Origin: Schistocephalus solidus
Lineage: Eukaryota; Platyhelminthes; Cestoda; Diphyllobothriidea; Diphyllobothriidae
Direction of reading: 5' to 3'
Length of the DNA stretch: 64,000 nucleotides
Assembly: GCA_017591395.1 (NCBI GenBank)
Contig: WEDG01001408.1
Location: 248,001 to 312,000, forward strand
A model generated the notes under the pieces. That model was not told where the DNA came from. It did not search any database and saw only the letters and a list, made by a program, of their open reading frames with translations. Shown piece by piece: positions 25,901 through 37,900 of this stretch; the first letter of the stretch is position 1, and every line of letters starts with the position of its first letter. A program made the translations under genes and the position numbers.

Positions 25901-28900
25901 TAAAGTAGCTTCTACTAACGGGTCTACATGAGTCATATACACTGGCACTGTAGCGGTTACGTTGAATATGAAAACACAAAAATATGTGGACTTTGTGTTT
26001 GACTGGTATATACTGCTGACACAACTCCAGTATGCATTTGTTATATGCCCAACAGCTTTACCTCGGTGGGTTTTCATGCGTTTACTTGGTAACTTTTGGA
26101 AATTTGTCCCTTAAAACACTGTTAAACGTATATATGAAGCAAGGAATAACGGTAAAGATGAGCGTGGATATTTGGAACCATGGTAGTTTTGTCCAGGCGT
26201 ACCACAGGCAATAGAAATTTCTTAATTTAAGGATGAAATGTTAGCAGTGCTCCAGAATATTTATAGAGTTCTGGTTAAGCTAACCTGGCGTTAGTAGTGG
26301 GCACTACTTCCGCAGTCTTTATGAATTTTATCGAAGACCGATATTTGGGCATACGAGCTCTTCGTATGCATTGAACTTCATTGTCACCCCTAGAGAGTTA
26401 ATCTCTTGTGCAGCTGTCAGCCTGGGTACAGTGGACATGCTGATGAATGAGTCTTTGCCCGATCCTGATTGACAATACAAGCTACGTTTTCATAACCCTA
26501 TCAAAGAAGTCAGAAAAGTCGGTATAACAAACTTGGTCATGACGTAGATATTTGAAACACGTCTGTCCATAGTAGTTTACAACGCTACCATTGAACAGAT
26601 TTTGTTCTCAAATAAGTCCATTTTGCATTGTTGCGATCTGTTTACTTAGCATGATGTGCAGGGTGGGGCACTGTGGTAATTGGCTGAGAATTCCGAAGAA
26701 GTAGGGCTTATCATCTGCAGGATTAATTAACCAACTACCTCTGATATAAATGCCACTGGTCCTAATTACATGAACTTGTGCGGTAGTCTATCCTGTCAAG
26801 CATTACCGAGGTCCTTAATGAGAACTAATCCTATTTCCAACCGGACGACAATCCCTGCTCTGAGGAGTTCTTGTCAAAAAAGTGGAGCTAACAAAGGAGT
26901 CTCATGGAATACCCTCTTTGGTTCCCAGATCTCATGCTCCAGGCGTTTTTTGGCAAAACTTGAAAGCCGGGGCCTACGGTAGAAAGCCGGTACCAGTTGC
27001 TGCATGCGGAGTACCCAGTAATCAAGAAAGTGTTTATAAACCAAGCATACCTTTCCATGACGTTTGCGATTCCATTGTCTATTTTTGACAGCAGGTCCCT
27101 CTAGCAGTTGAAGATTTGTTCTTAAAAGCAGTTAACAGTCTACGTAGTCTAGTGCATTTTAAAAAGAAAGTTGTTAAACACTGCTTTTGTAAGTACACAA
27201 CGTGCTAATACATTCTGGACACCCCGGATCGATATTTCGTTGTCACTGCAGTCACTAGTTAAATACGATTATTAGACACCTAAGCAACACAAAAAGTTCA
27301 GTTCCCTCATTAAGAGGACGTTTCAACCAAAAGACTCGAGAATCGGATCCAGTTGGACCGAATTCAACCTTGGTGAGATACCGTTCTTTAACAGGCCCGT
27401 GACTTTTGAAATAAGCAAACTTTATCACGCTCTTTTATTGCCAGTTTAAATCGCTTCTGCTGCATGTCAAAGAAAAAATATCCTAGGAATTATTTTCCCT
27501 GTTCTCTCATCACTCTGTTTTTGTCCTTCTCCAGGGTCCACAGGGAGACCAGGGCATAGATGGACCAGAAGGTCCACGCGGACAGGAGGGAGAACAGGTA
27601 GGCATCCACAAACTTGGGGAGAAATTTTCCCCGTAAGAGATTTGCTAAAGTTGGTTTTTATTAAAGTGAACAATGGTAATTAGCTTGGCAAATAGACCAT
27701 CTTAAAGGATACATGAATGCTCGAGCTGCCTCATTCAGTGGCACAAAATAGGCGAAACACGCGTGGTTGGAAGTTTACCTAGTATCTGTGATCTCAGTCT
27801 GGTAAATAATTATGTAGTTGTATATTAATGGTGGCCTGTTAGCAGATTTGGAATATTGTGCTGTTATTCCATAGTGGCTGATGAATTTCGAGTCAAATAT
27901 TCGTATTAACTTTTTGACCACTCCTGAAAAGGTCTGTTTCAAACACTTTTACCCTTGGCAGGATACCTGTCTTGCTGAGTGCGCAGATCGAATAGCAAAT
28001 CTCTTAAAACGGTGAGATGCCATTAACATTTTGGTGCTGTATTTCTGTGCAAATTATAAAATGCAGTATCTTCGATCTCTCAACCAGCGAAGGAGCACAA
28101 TATCTGCCTCGTTCCACAAATTAACTGGTAAAGCAGACTTTCTCGCAAAATAATAATAATAAAAGCATTTATGTAGTCACTTTTGTCATGAAACCTCGAT
28201 CACTCTCTTTCCTTTTCCCTTTGTATCTCACTTAAGGGCGAAAAAGGTGCCCAAGGTCCGCCAGGTGAGCAGGGTCCTGACGGAGTCTACATTTTCTCAA
28301 ACATTCGACGCGGTGATAAGGGTTTCCCCGGTGAACGTGGCATAGACGGCTTTCCTTGCGATTCCAGGTTCATGCCACTCGTTAATGGTACTGGTCGCGC
28401 CGGCATTCCGGGAGAAGAGGTGGGTTGGTCATATTATTCTGTCCTGTACCCTTACCATTGAGCTTTGGTACCTCGATTAGATGTGACTTAGCTCTTCTGC
28501 TCATTTCAAAGGGTGTAGAAGGAGACAAAGGGGAAGTTGGTGAAATTGGAGCTCGAGGACCTCTTGGACACCAGGGCGCACCTGGAATGCCTGGACCGAA
28601 GGGCGAAAGTGGCCCCGAAGGCATAGAGGTGGGCTAATGAACTCCCTGTTAAATTCAAAAACCCTGCTAGTTTGTTAACTAATCTAGCTTGGTTTGCAAT
28701 GTATGGCAACGCCTTCTCTAATATTTTCTCCCTTTTTTCTCCTTGTACTAATTTAGGGAACAGAGGGTGATCAGGGCGAACGCGGTTCAATCGGTGCAAC
28801 AGTAAGTTAACTGGTTCTGTATTTTGACCACGTTTTATAAAAGATACCTAGCTCATATCGTATTCGTCAACCACACAACTTTCTGTTTGGTTTCTGTAGG

Positions 28901-31900
28901 GCGACGCTGGGATTGACGGTCCGCCAGGCCCACCCGGGATGACTGGTCCTGAAGGCGATCGTGGCATTTCTGGTCGAGATGGTCAACCTGGTCCCCGAGG
29001 TGTTGCTGGACCACCAGGGGTAGGTTCTATGTCCTCGACTTCACCACTGTTAGAGGGGACTTGGTTATACTCGGAGCGCAAACTAGCGGTCGGAGCTGTT
29101 ATACCGCTCTATCGGCTTCTCCAATGCTTTCATTAGTCATTTTAAGTTCAAGAAAATATTTTCTACAGTAAGTTATAGAGCAAATTTTGTTTTATTTATT
29201 CGGCTGCCGTTGTAAAACTCTGTTTTTTGCAAATAAGAAGAATATAATATTTCCTGTAATCCAGTTGTGAAAAGCGCAGTGGCATCAATGGGATTTGAAC
29301 CCACGAAAGCAAAAGGAAGGTTTTAGTACAACCAAATATCAAAAGGTATTTCATTCACGGAAAGGAAGTTAATTGCCGCTGACAAACCAGATTTTGCTGG
29401 TGATTTTTAAATATTTAAATGCAATAGAAGACCTAGCAGATGAAATGTTAATGACAGCATAATCCAAGGATATTTAATTCAATTCACTGCTGACTATGGC
29501 ATGCGCATTTGTCGAATTCCCTTAAAATCAGATTCGATAAAAGATTCTACTCAAGTATTGTAATTTTCCTAACGCATTTTTCAATACCCTTGTAGATCTA
29601 AAACTTCAATAAAAAGCATTCACTGAAACGCTGTTGGAAATTTTGTTTCTTCTCGAAATCGTGGAATATTTCGGTTTAACAGTTGATACATATCAAATTG
29701 CAAGTCACCTTTTATTTGCCCTTTAACGTGTGCTCCCTGTGAAGAACATTTCGCTGTCCATATTCAATGCGTATTTCAGGGGTCCTATGTATTTCAGAGG
29801 CTCAAGATGAAAGTGCATCAGTTGGTCAAGCTCATTTTTATTCACAAATTAAAATACTTTTTTCAAAACAAAAATGAACTTCCTTCAAATAAAGAATTCA
29901 TGGATAATATAGTTTGCTAAAGGATCTGTGCAAGAAAGAATATTTCTGTACATTTTTTCTGTAAGTAGGTTTAAATATAAAAAGACCTCGAAAATCCGTG
30001 CAAAACATTGGGTTGCTTATTCAATGCTTTTCTACAGGTGGCTGGAAAGGCAAGCATTTAAAAGAGGGAGCACCATGATATAATGGAAAGATCTTTCGAT
30101 TATACTGCAGGATTATAACTCTTATAACCTCAATTACATAACCTTTCCTAACCAAATCCCCAATTTGGTAGATAACATTAGTTTTCGAATGGATTAACCT
30201 CTTAATGTCCTCAAGCTGTTCGAAAACGAATCGGATATTTCACTTAGGAGAAAATGTTTTTTACAATTGATTGTGGGCAATAAAAGGCCTTTTCTAATTT
30301 TTGGATACCTAAGGTGGACAGTGTGCATTTAGCTACGTAGGCAGGTTATATGTCGATAAAAATCTTGAATTTATACGCACGTACACACTGAAAATTACTT
30401 TTTTGGCGTCCATCTGCATACCTATTGGCTTATTTCAATGTACGCCTAAATTAACAGTGACTATCTTATATCAGTAATGTTTTAAGTAAGTAGCACTTCC
30501 AATGACTCCAAATTCCAGCCATATATTAAATAAGACTCAACACGATGATGGGTTCAAGAGGTTTTCTTCCCAAAATAAACGCTCTTTGATTTCTTGGATA
30601 ACATGTTACTGCAAGAACATTTCTGAAAACCTTCCTCATTTATGGTTACTTACTTGGGGTTTAATCTTTTGGGGTCAATCAACGTACATATAAAATCTAT
30701 AAATTATAATAAATTTTTGGTTCCTCCAAAATATCAAATCGATGGTGCCACTGTCATAAAGCTTAAAGTGTATATCGCTTGAAGGTGTGTGTATGTATGT
30801 GCTTTATTTACTGTTCGGCGTTTTGTAGTGGGTGGTTCAGTCAAAATCTTACTGACCATATGGTAGCAGGGATGTGCAATGTGTCCAGAAAAAACAAGCA
30901 TTCAAATTTTATCTACATGGTTAAAAGACATTTTAAAAAAATTATAATTCTTGGATGAGTGCTCACTGATCGCTAACGGATCTCACACGTCTTGTACTGC
31001 CTTGGAGTTTCACTCTCGAACCCCATCAGCAGTCGCACAGCGGCTAGTTGGATATGGTAGAGTAACCTTGTTGGCAATGTTCATCAACATTTTGAATCTT
31101 CAGCTGCGCTCTCGTTCGAAAACCCAGGCAAATGTGCATAATCATTTTATTCGTTTTGCATAATGTTTCATGAACAAACTGCTGTCAAAAATAAACTAGG
31201 GGTAGTATCAAGGTGCGTGTGAATAGTACACGATCATAGAACATCCAGGCAACTGGTCAAATATTTTACTAAAGTTGTTTTAAGTTTTGGCCCGGTAGTA
31301 TGGATTTATTTTTTAACATCCAGACAAGATGATGGAAAATTTGTCATTACGATGTATTAGAAATACTGCTATATGGTTTAAAGGTAAAACGACTGGCTAC
31401 TTCCACCTTTTCCTCTTCCTATATTCCAGAGACTATTCTGTTTGTTGTTCGGTTTTACAAAATAAATGTCTACCTTGGCTCAAACCATTAAGATGGCTCA
31501 AATGCCTCCATATGACATGAATAAAGATCAGCCTAAATCAGTGACAGTGCAGCTTGTTTAAATTTGTAGAAAATGGATTGCCCAGCTACCTCACGACCGA
31601 AAGGTATCAAGGGTCTTCCGGGACCTGAAGGCCCAAAGGGAACAGTAGGTCTTCAAGGCGAAAGGGGTCCAGTGGGACAACAGGGCAGAAAAGGTGATGA
31701 AGGCGCCATTGGAGAACGTGGCTTGCCTGGTGCCCAGTGCCTCCCTGGTCCTGAAGGACAAAAAGGAGAAAAAGGAATCCACGGTAGGTTGGGAAGAGTT
31801 ATATATCTCTCTCTCTTATTTCTTTTTACTTAACTCTCGATTCCCTGCGATGTGTTTGCCCAAAGTAATTAAAGTCCATTTTGGGAGCTTTGATTTTTCT

Positions 31901-34900
31901 GTCTTCTTGTTGGCAGGAGTTGATGGAAGGACCGGTTCACGGGGTCGGCCCGGATTGGATGGACTTCCCGGCGCCAGAGGTATCCCGGGGCTTGACACGA
32001 TCGGTCCCAAAGGATTTCCCGGGATTGTAGGACCTGAAGGGCCCCTTGGACCACAAGGTTAGCCAGTAAACACATGACCAATTGATTGCTAAGAAGTGTT
32101 TCATGCAGTAAGCAAGAAAAGGCAAGAATCATCTACTCATATTGCTGAATACATTTTCATTTTAAAAATACTCCTTATATGAGGCTCAAAAGGAATGCAA
32201 CAAGTCCTGAACTGCCGGCCAGCTAATACATGACAAGCTGAGAGACAATCTTTAGCGTGCAATTACTGTATTGCCTCACTATACTGAGAGCACAGCTACT
32301 AGATGAAATGCCAGACACGCACGTTCTGCGAGGGATGTGGTTCATCCGCTGATCCCCCAGTGTTCTCCGTACGCTTACCAAATCAGCTCAAACAGTCACT
32401 CGGACTTTTGGACGGAGTCAAAAGAGCTTTTATTCCTAATAATTTACTCCAAGTTCGCACCTCAGTTTGCGAAAAAATTTGAAACGGCAGAATTAACACA
32501 TGTGTCGATAGAATGCTTGTTTTGAAAAAGTGCTATTATAGTGAGCTTAATAGATTCCCTTTAAATCATATTTACATTTGAAAATATATTTAAAATAAAC
32601 AGAACTATATTTTCGGATGTTCGAACTGAAATTTTGATGCGTGTATGTGATTTCTTTCTTTGAATTTAGCAAAATATCAATCAAAACAATAATGGGCAGA
32701 CAGCAATGCTGTTTTACTTCATTAACTGAAATTAAAATTAGTTCCGACAGGGACGGAAGAGATTGCACTTACAATTTTTGCAATTAAGCGGTGATTGGCC
32801 AGTGTGCAAACCTAAAGTAAAATGTCCAAAAGCTGGAGGAGGAGGAGGAGGAGGAGCTCGGTTAGTCTGTCAGTCGACACCGCATTGTTGAAAAGAACGG
32901 GTTCAGGGGTGTCCATCGAAGGAGCAAAAAGCACAAAGTTTGGTGGTTGACAAACCATGATTTATCAGGGCAATATTGTTTTCACTTTATTAACGGACGC
33001 TCTAATTCATTAAAGTGTAAATATATCTAATTTTAATGCTCTCTATTAGCACATTTTTCAATGGCACCACTTAAAAATACGTTCGTTTAATACAACTTTA
33101 CTATTAGTTACACTGTTATCTTTCATACTGTTATCTATCTTAGGTGATGTCGGAGAAGTGGGAGACACTGGAGAGAAGGGCTACAGTGGCGAATCCGGAA
33201 TGGGCTCCGATGGGTCAAGAGGACCGCAGGGTGAGAAAGGAAGCACGGGACAGCCCGGCCTGGTAGGGCCAAATGGTGAAATGGGCGACAAGGGTAATTT
33301 CTTTTTTCTCATGCAGACAAACCTGCCGTTTTCGCTAGTAGAGCTGCATTTAAGTCTGTATGGAGCTGTCAGCGAAACCTTCCCTGAAATTGTTATTTAA
33401 AATCTGACCAGGTAAAATAGCTTTTATTGTCGCAACTTTTAGGATGCATTGTAATGGACTGAAACATAGTAGTAAATAAATTGATTTCAGCATCTAATAG
33501 TGAGGTAACGGTTGGTAAAATACCATCGACAGATTGAATTATTTTTCAGGTAAGTAAAAATAATATCAATTTTTAGCATATTCAGAATAAAAATCTTAAA
33601 AGTTTAGCCTGCGACCAATAACGCGTCTCTTTGAGAGCATCGCATTGAGCGATTTTTGTCTGCTTATTGTATCAATAGTTTTATGAAAGGCTGTTTTTTG
33701 ACGACTCAACAGGCTGTTCTTTCATTAGTGCTTCCATTTCGTCCGGATTCTGTTCAAATGCATTTAGGAGCTAATAGGGCCTAAAAAACGGACCTCAGCG
33801 TAAACTGAATGCTGAAAGGCAACACTGAACTCTCGCCATAAATGGATGCCAAAAATTGAATATATTTTGGAAGGACCAAACAGAAGTCAGACGTCAGTAT
33901 TTATGTGGTTCATAAAAAATTAAATAAATGAGATGAGCATGTGCGTTGGCTATCTTTTGGTAGACATATATATACAGATTTTGTAACAAAGAAATGATGT
34001 TTTAGGTGGATAGGCAAAATTGCCCAGAACTCATTAGCTTCCCGTTGGTGACCAAAAAACTCGTTCAGCGATAGGTCAACGTCTGTTTTGGAGGTGAAGA
34101 ATTCGAAAGTGAACTGCTGTGGTACTGTGGATAAAAAAGGTTTTAAAGGGCCTTCTTATCTTGCCTCGAAAAGAGAACTATATTTTGACTTTTTGCACAT
34201 CTCCGATCGACGCTGTGAAGTATTATTCAAAGCAATTAAAGAACGGATCTAAGTCTTATGTTTGATTTAAGGGTGACTGCTGTTGGTCCTGTCCTGCGTA
34301 TTGGCTGCCATAACTTCCTTCACACGTGATATAATTAGATTTTAAGAAGGACACGTACATGAGTAGCTCGGTAAGGAATGTCTGAAAAGAACTATTTGCA
34401 AAGAATATGAGAATTTTTTTATATCACGGCTGACAGATATTTGCAAGATAAGACGACTAATCACATGCATTTTATAGGTGAAAAGATGCAACTATCAAAG
34501 TGTCCCATTTGCCATGATGGCGCAGATGGCACCCGTGGAGATGGTGGGGAACCCGGACCCGAGGGGCAACAGGGTGAACCTGGGCAATCAGGCCCCCAGG
34601 GACCTCAGGGGCCCCAGGGCAAGCAGGGACCGGAAGGTCCTAGAGGTCAGCCTGGTAAAACAGTAAGTTAGTTTCAAGTGAAGTATTAAAGATATCGTGT
34701 TTTTATATTTAGTAAAAGAAAGATTAAGCTGGTGTGTGATTTCTTTTCTCGCAATTTTTTGTTGAATTCAAAACTAAGGATCATTTTCTGTCAGCCAATT
34801 GAGAAAATTGCATGTAAACTTGTGGGCAAGTGCAATAAGCACGTTTAGCAATAAAGACAAAGGAAACTGGAATGGCTTGTTCTGGGCTACCCGCCGCCAT

Positions 34901-37900
34901 CAGCCAGTCATACCCAAACCCAGGTTATCGGACCCCTGAGGCTTGAACCCGTGACCACTTGGTCAGAAGTCGAGCGCCCTACCACTGAGCCATGTGCTTG
35001 TCCTTCTGCCACTGGCCACTGTTGTTAGGGCTCTAGAATGAGCCCCAAGGCACAATGGGATGAAAATGACTTGTAACGCCATCGGTGAGCTTTCTTCTAC
35101 CTTTGGTAATATACCCGATTGCAACCGGCAGAATAATTACCCCCTGGCTTAATTGTTAGGGCGTTGGGCTTCTGATAAACAGGATGTGGGTTCGAGCCTT
35201 AGCGGTTTGATAACCTGAGACTGGGTATGACTGGCTAATGACGGCTTATAAATCAGAAATAGCCATTTCAGTCTCCCTTGTCTTTTTCGGTAACGCTTTT
35301 TTGCCTATAATAATACCCACTGTGTGGCTGTTTGCAGGAGTAGAGAGTGAAAAACCTGACACAATGAGACGAGTATATCCCATAACGCCATTGGTGAACA
35401 CCCATCTACAATTGAAAAATATACTTCCAGTGGTCAGTTATATTCATTCATTTTTAGCTAGAACTGCCTTTTTAAATGTTGTTAAGGACAAACGGTTTAT
35501 GTCAGAAAAGTACTCCCAATAATCCTACGAACTATCCTCGGCAGATACGTTTCACGTTTTTACGTACAGAATTAACCGGATTACGGAGGGTTACATGCTG
35601 GGTTCCCAATATCCCTCGTTAAACGCTAAATGGAAATGGCACAAACTCTGCCTGATTGTGTTCTGTATCAACAGTTGCTTCGAAAAAGTGAATAAATTAT
35701 CCCTATTTTGGTTCAGGTTGGCATAAACTCTCCCGTATTCCGGCGGATGATTTAAAAGATGCGTGCAAGACTACCAATCGCATGCCCATTTGTGAAAACT
35801 GTTACGTCCTCTAAGAGTTGTGAAATCATAACAGCCACGACCCTTGCGAACTTGGTCTTTGAAAAGCACCTGGAAAGATGTGCTCAAATAAGAATCTGGT
35901 ACCGATGCTGACATGTGGTGAACCTTAATGCTATCTACCTGCATACCAAAGAACATGGTGGTCAACGAATGTTATACTTTTCGGACTTGGCGATAACTCG
36001 CCTTGATGATAGGATATATCAGAATGATAGTCCGACCTCATTAAGTTGGAACATGGTGGTCAACTAATGTTATACTTTTCGGACTTGGCGATAACTTGCC
36101 TTGATGATAGTCCAACCTCATTAAGTTGAGTTAAGATAGCAAAAGCCATGTTGCACAACTTTCTAGATAAAGACTTCGGAATAGAACCTTCAAGTGCTGT
36201 GTTTTTAAGTGAGACGCAGAATGTAAACTGGTCTTCTGGTGGCCGAAAATCCAGCAAAAGCTACCCATTGTAACTCTTTTATCAAATCCCTATGGAGGGT
36301 TTAGCAAGGCTCAACTTCCGTTGTTAAAAACGTCCGTCGGCAGAATGTACCGAGGGTAGTAATCTGCATTCAGTAAACGTTTAAATAGACTAAAAATATT
36401 GCCTAATTATCACCTTTAGTATAGGTGCACAACCTTTTTGAATCCATACTTCATGTTCTTGGAATATAATTGTACGCACACAATAGTAAACTGTGCCCTT
36501 AAACACACGTTCCCACCCTTCTTATGACAAATATATGAGATGACAGATTTTGCTGACGACCTAAATGGCATTTTGGTGCCATTTTTTCCATTATCACCTT
36601 TGTATTGACCCTTAAACGCACCAGGTGATACTTTTAGAATGACGAGGCGAAATTTTAAGTTAAATTAGGGACTTGAGATCTTTGCTTCTGAAAGATACAC
36701 CAGAGGAGGTATCAAGGTTTATGGTGCATTACCAACTCTCAAAACACTAACCGGATATATCCTTGTCCCAAAGAACTTTCGTACAGGAATCTAAGACTGG
36801 GCTTGTCTTAGTGCTGAGAGGTCGTTTGGGGTACTACTGGATGAACGAGTCAAAACATACCCTTTGTGTTAACTCAGAGATCTGATGAGGAAATAAAGAC
36901 CTGTTATCTGTGCAAAACAGTGTTACGTTAATCAAGGGCTTCCGTTATTGTAGGAGCGCTGTCAAGCGGAAGAGGCTCAAAAATCTAATTTTGGCAGACC
37001 TGCAAGTCATGTTTGTGATCTTTATCTCATGCTGTCCGTTATACTTAATTTAGTACATTTCAATAAGTTAACTATTTAATTCATAAATAATTCCTACTTT
37101 AAACAATATGCTCAAGCACCACTCGTTTATCAGCTCACGAGGTCTGCTTGTTTCCCTGCTTTTATTTATCATCCGTATTTATTCTTTGTTTTGCATCACC
37201 ATGGTCTCTGATATTAGACGTGCAAGAGAAAATCTTGGTCACACTCTTGTGACTGTCGATGAAAAATGATAAAACACAAACTGAATCGCATAAGAAGTTT
37301 GAAAACGGTATCCTTCATGTCTTATTTTTTTAGGGTAGAACTGGAGAAAAGGGCTATCCTGGTGAGCCCGGTGAACCTGGGGACCCAACAATCGTAAACC
37401 GTCAACCTCTCCGCATAGAACCCGGAGACGCAGGTGAACCCGGACCTCCTGGATCCCTTGGAGAGACCGGCGATCGCGGTCCAGATGGTGATGAAGGAGA
37501 AGACGGTGATCCTGGTGTCGAGGGTCCAAGGGTAAGGATATCGTTTAGAATTAAATGTTGTTTGCTAGTTGATCCTACCTTTTGTTTTTCTTCACGTGGG
37601 GCTAAAGCATGCCATCAAGAGATGTATTCATCTGGACTTTCACTGTGATACTGATTATGTAAAGCTAATATTGTAATTAATTGGTCCACGCCACTTTTAC
37701 AGGCGAACGTAAGTTTATTTCGTCTCAGCTGTTCACTGGTTTTCGACAGATAAAAAGGGGTCGCTCCCTTTTGTAAAATTGTAAAGTCACTATGAGTCAG
37801 AATCCAGTTTTGTGCTCTGATGTGCCCCTAAATGGACTGCGTGATAGCTACGCTGTACCAACACGGGAACTAAATTAAGACATGGCAGCTGACATTGAAG

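Larger units (their letters stand above)
29020..31569 (+). other. Intron 13 (phase 0)
   Basis: 2,550 bp, gtaggt to tttgtag. Holds a SINE A fragment near 29.3 kb and a foldback arm near 31.0 kb; the remainder is AT-rich without recognisable content. Confidence 0.8.
34663..37333 (+). other. Intron 17 (phase 0), SINE and foldback cluster
   Basis: 2,671 bp, gtaagt to tttttag. The first 750 bp carry two SINE B copies in opposite orientation and two foldback arms; a near-identical tandem duplication sits at 35951-36128. The remaining sequence shows nothing clear. Confidence 0.82.

Noticed and set aside
25766..26077. 103-codon minus-strand open frame upstream of the LINE remnant
   Set aside because: Its position would suit the endonuclease part of the element, but I see no endonuclease motif in it, so it was not added to the LINE call.
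28382..28624. Minus-strand proline/serine-rich open frames opposite collagen exons (also at 42.0, 45.8, 49.0, 49.6 and 63.4 kb)
   Set aside because: Gly-X-Y codons read in antisense give regular proline, threonine or serine. These are mirror images of the real exons.
28982..29136. Exon 13 read through into the following intron (open to 29136)
   Set aside because: The frame leaves Gly-X-Y at the gtaggt donor, and exon 14 restores the helix only if splicing occurs at 29019.
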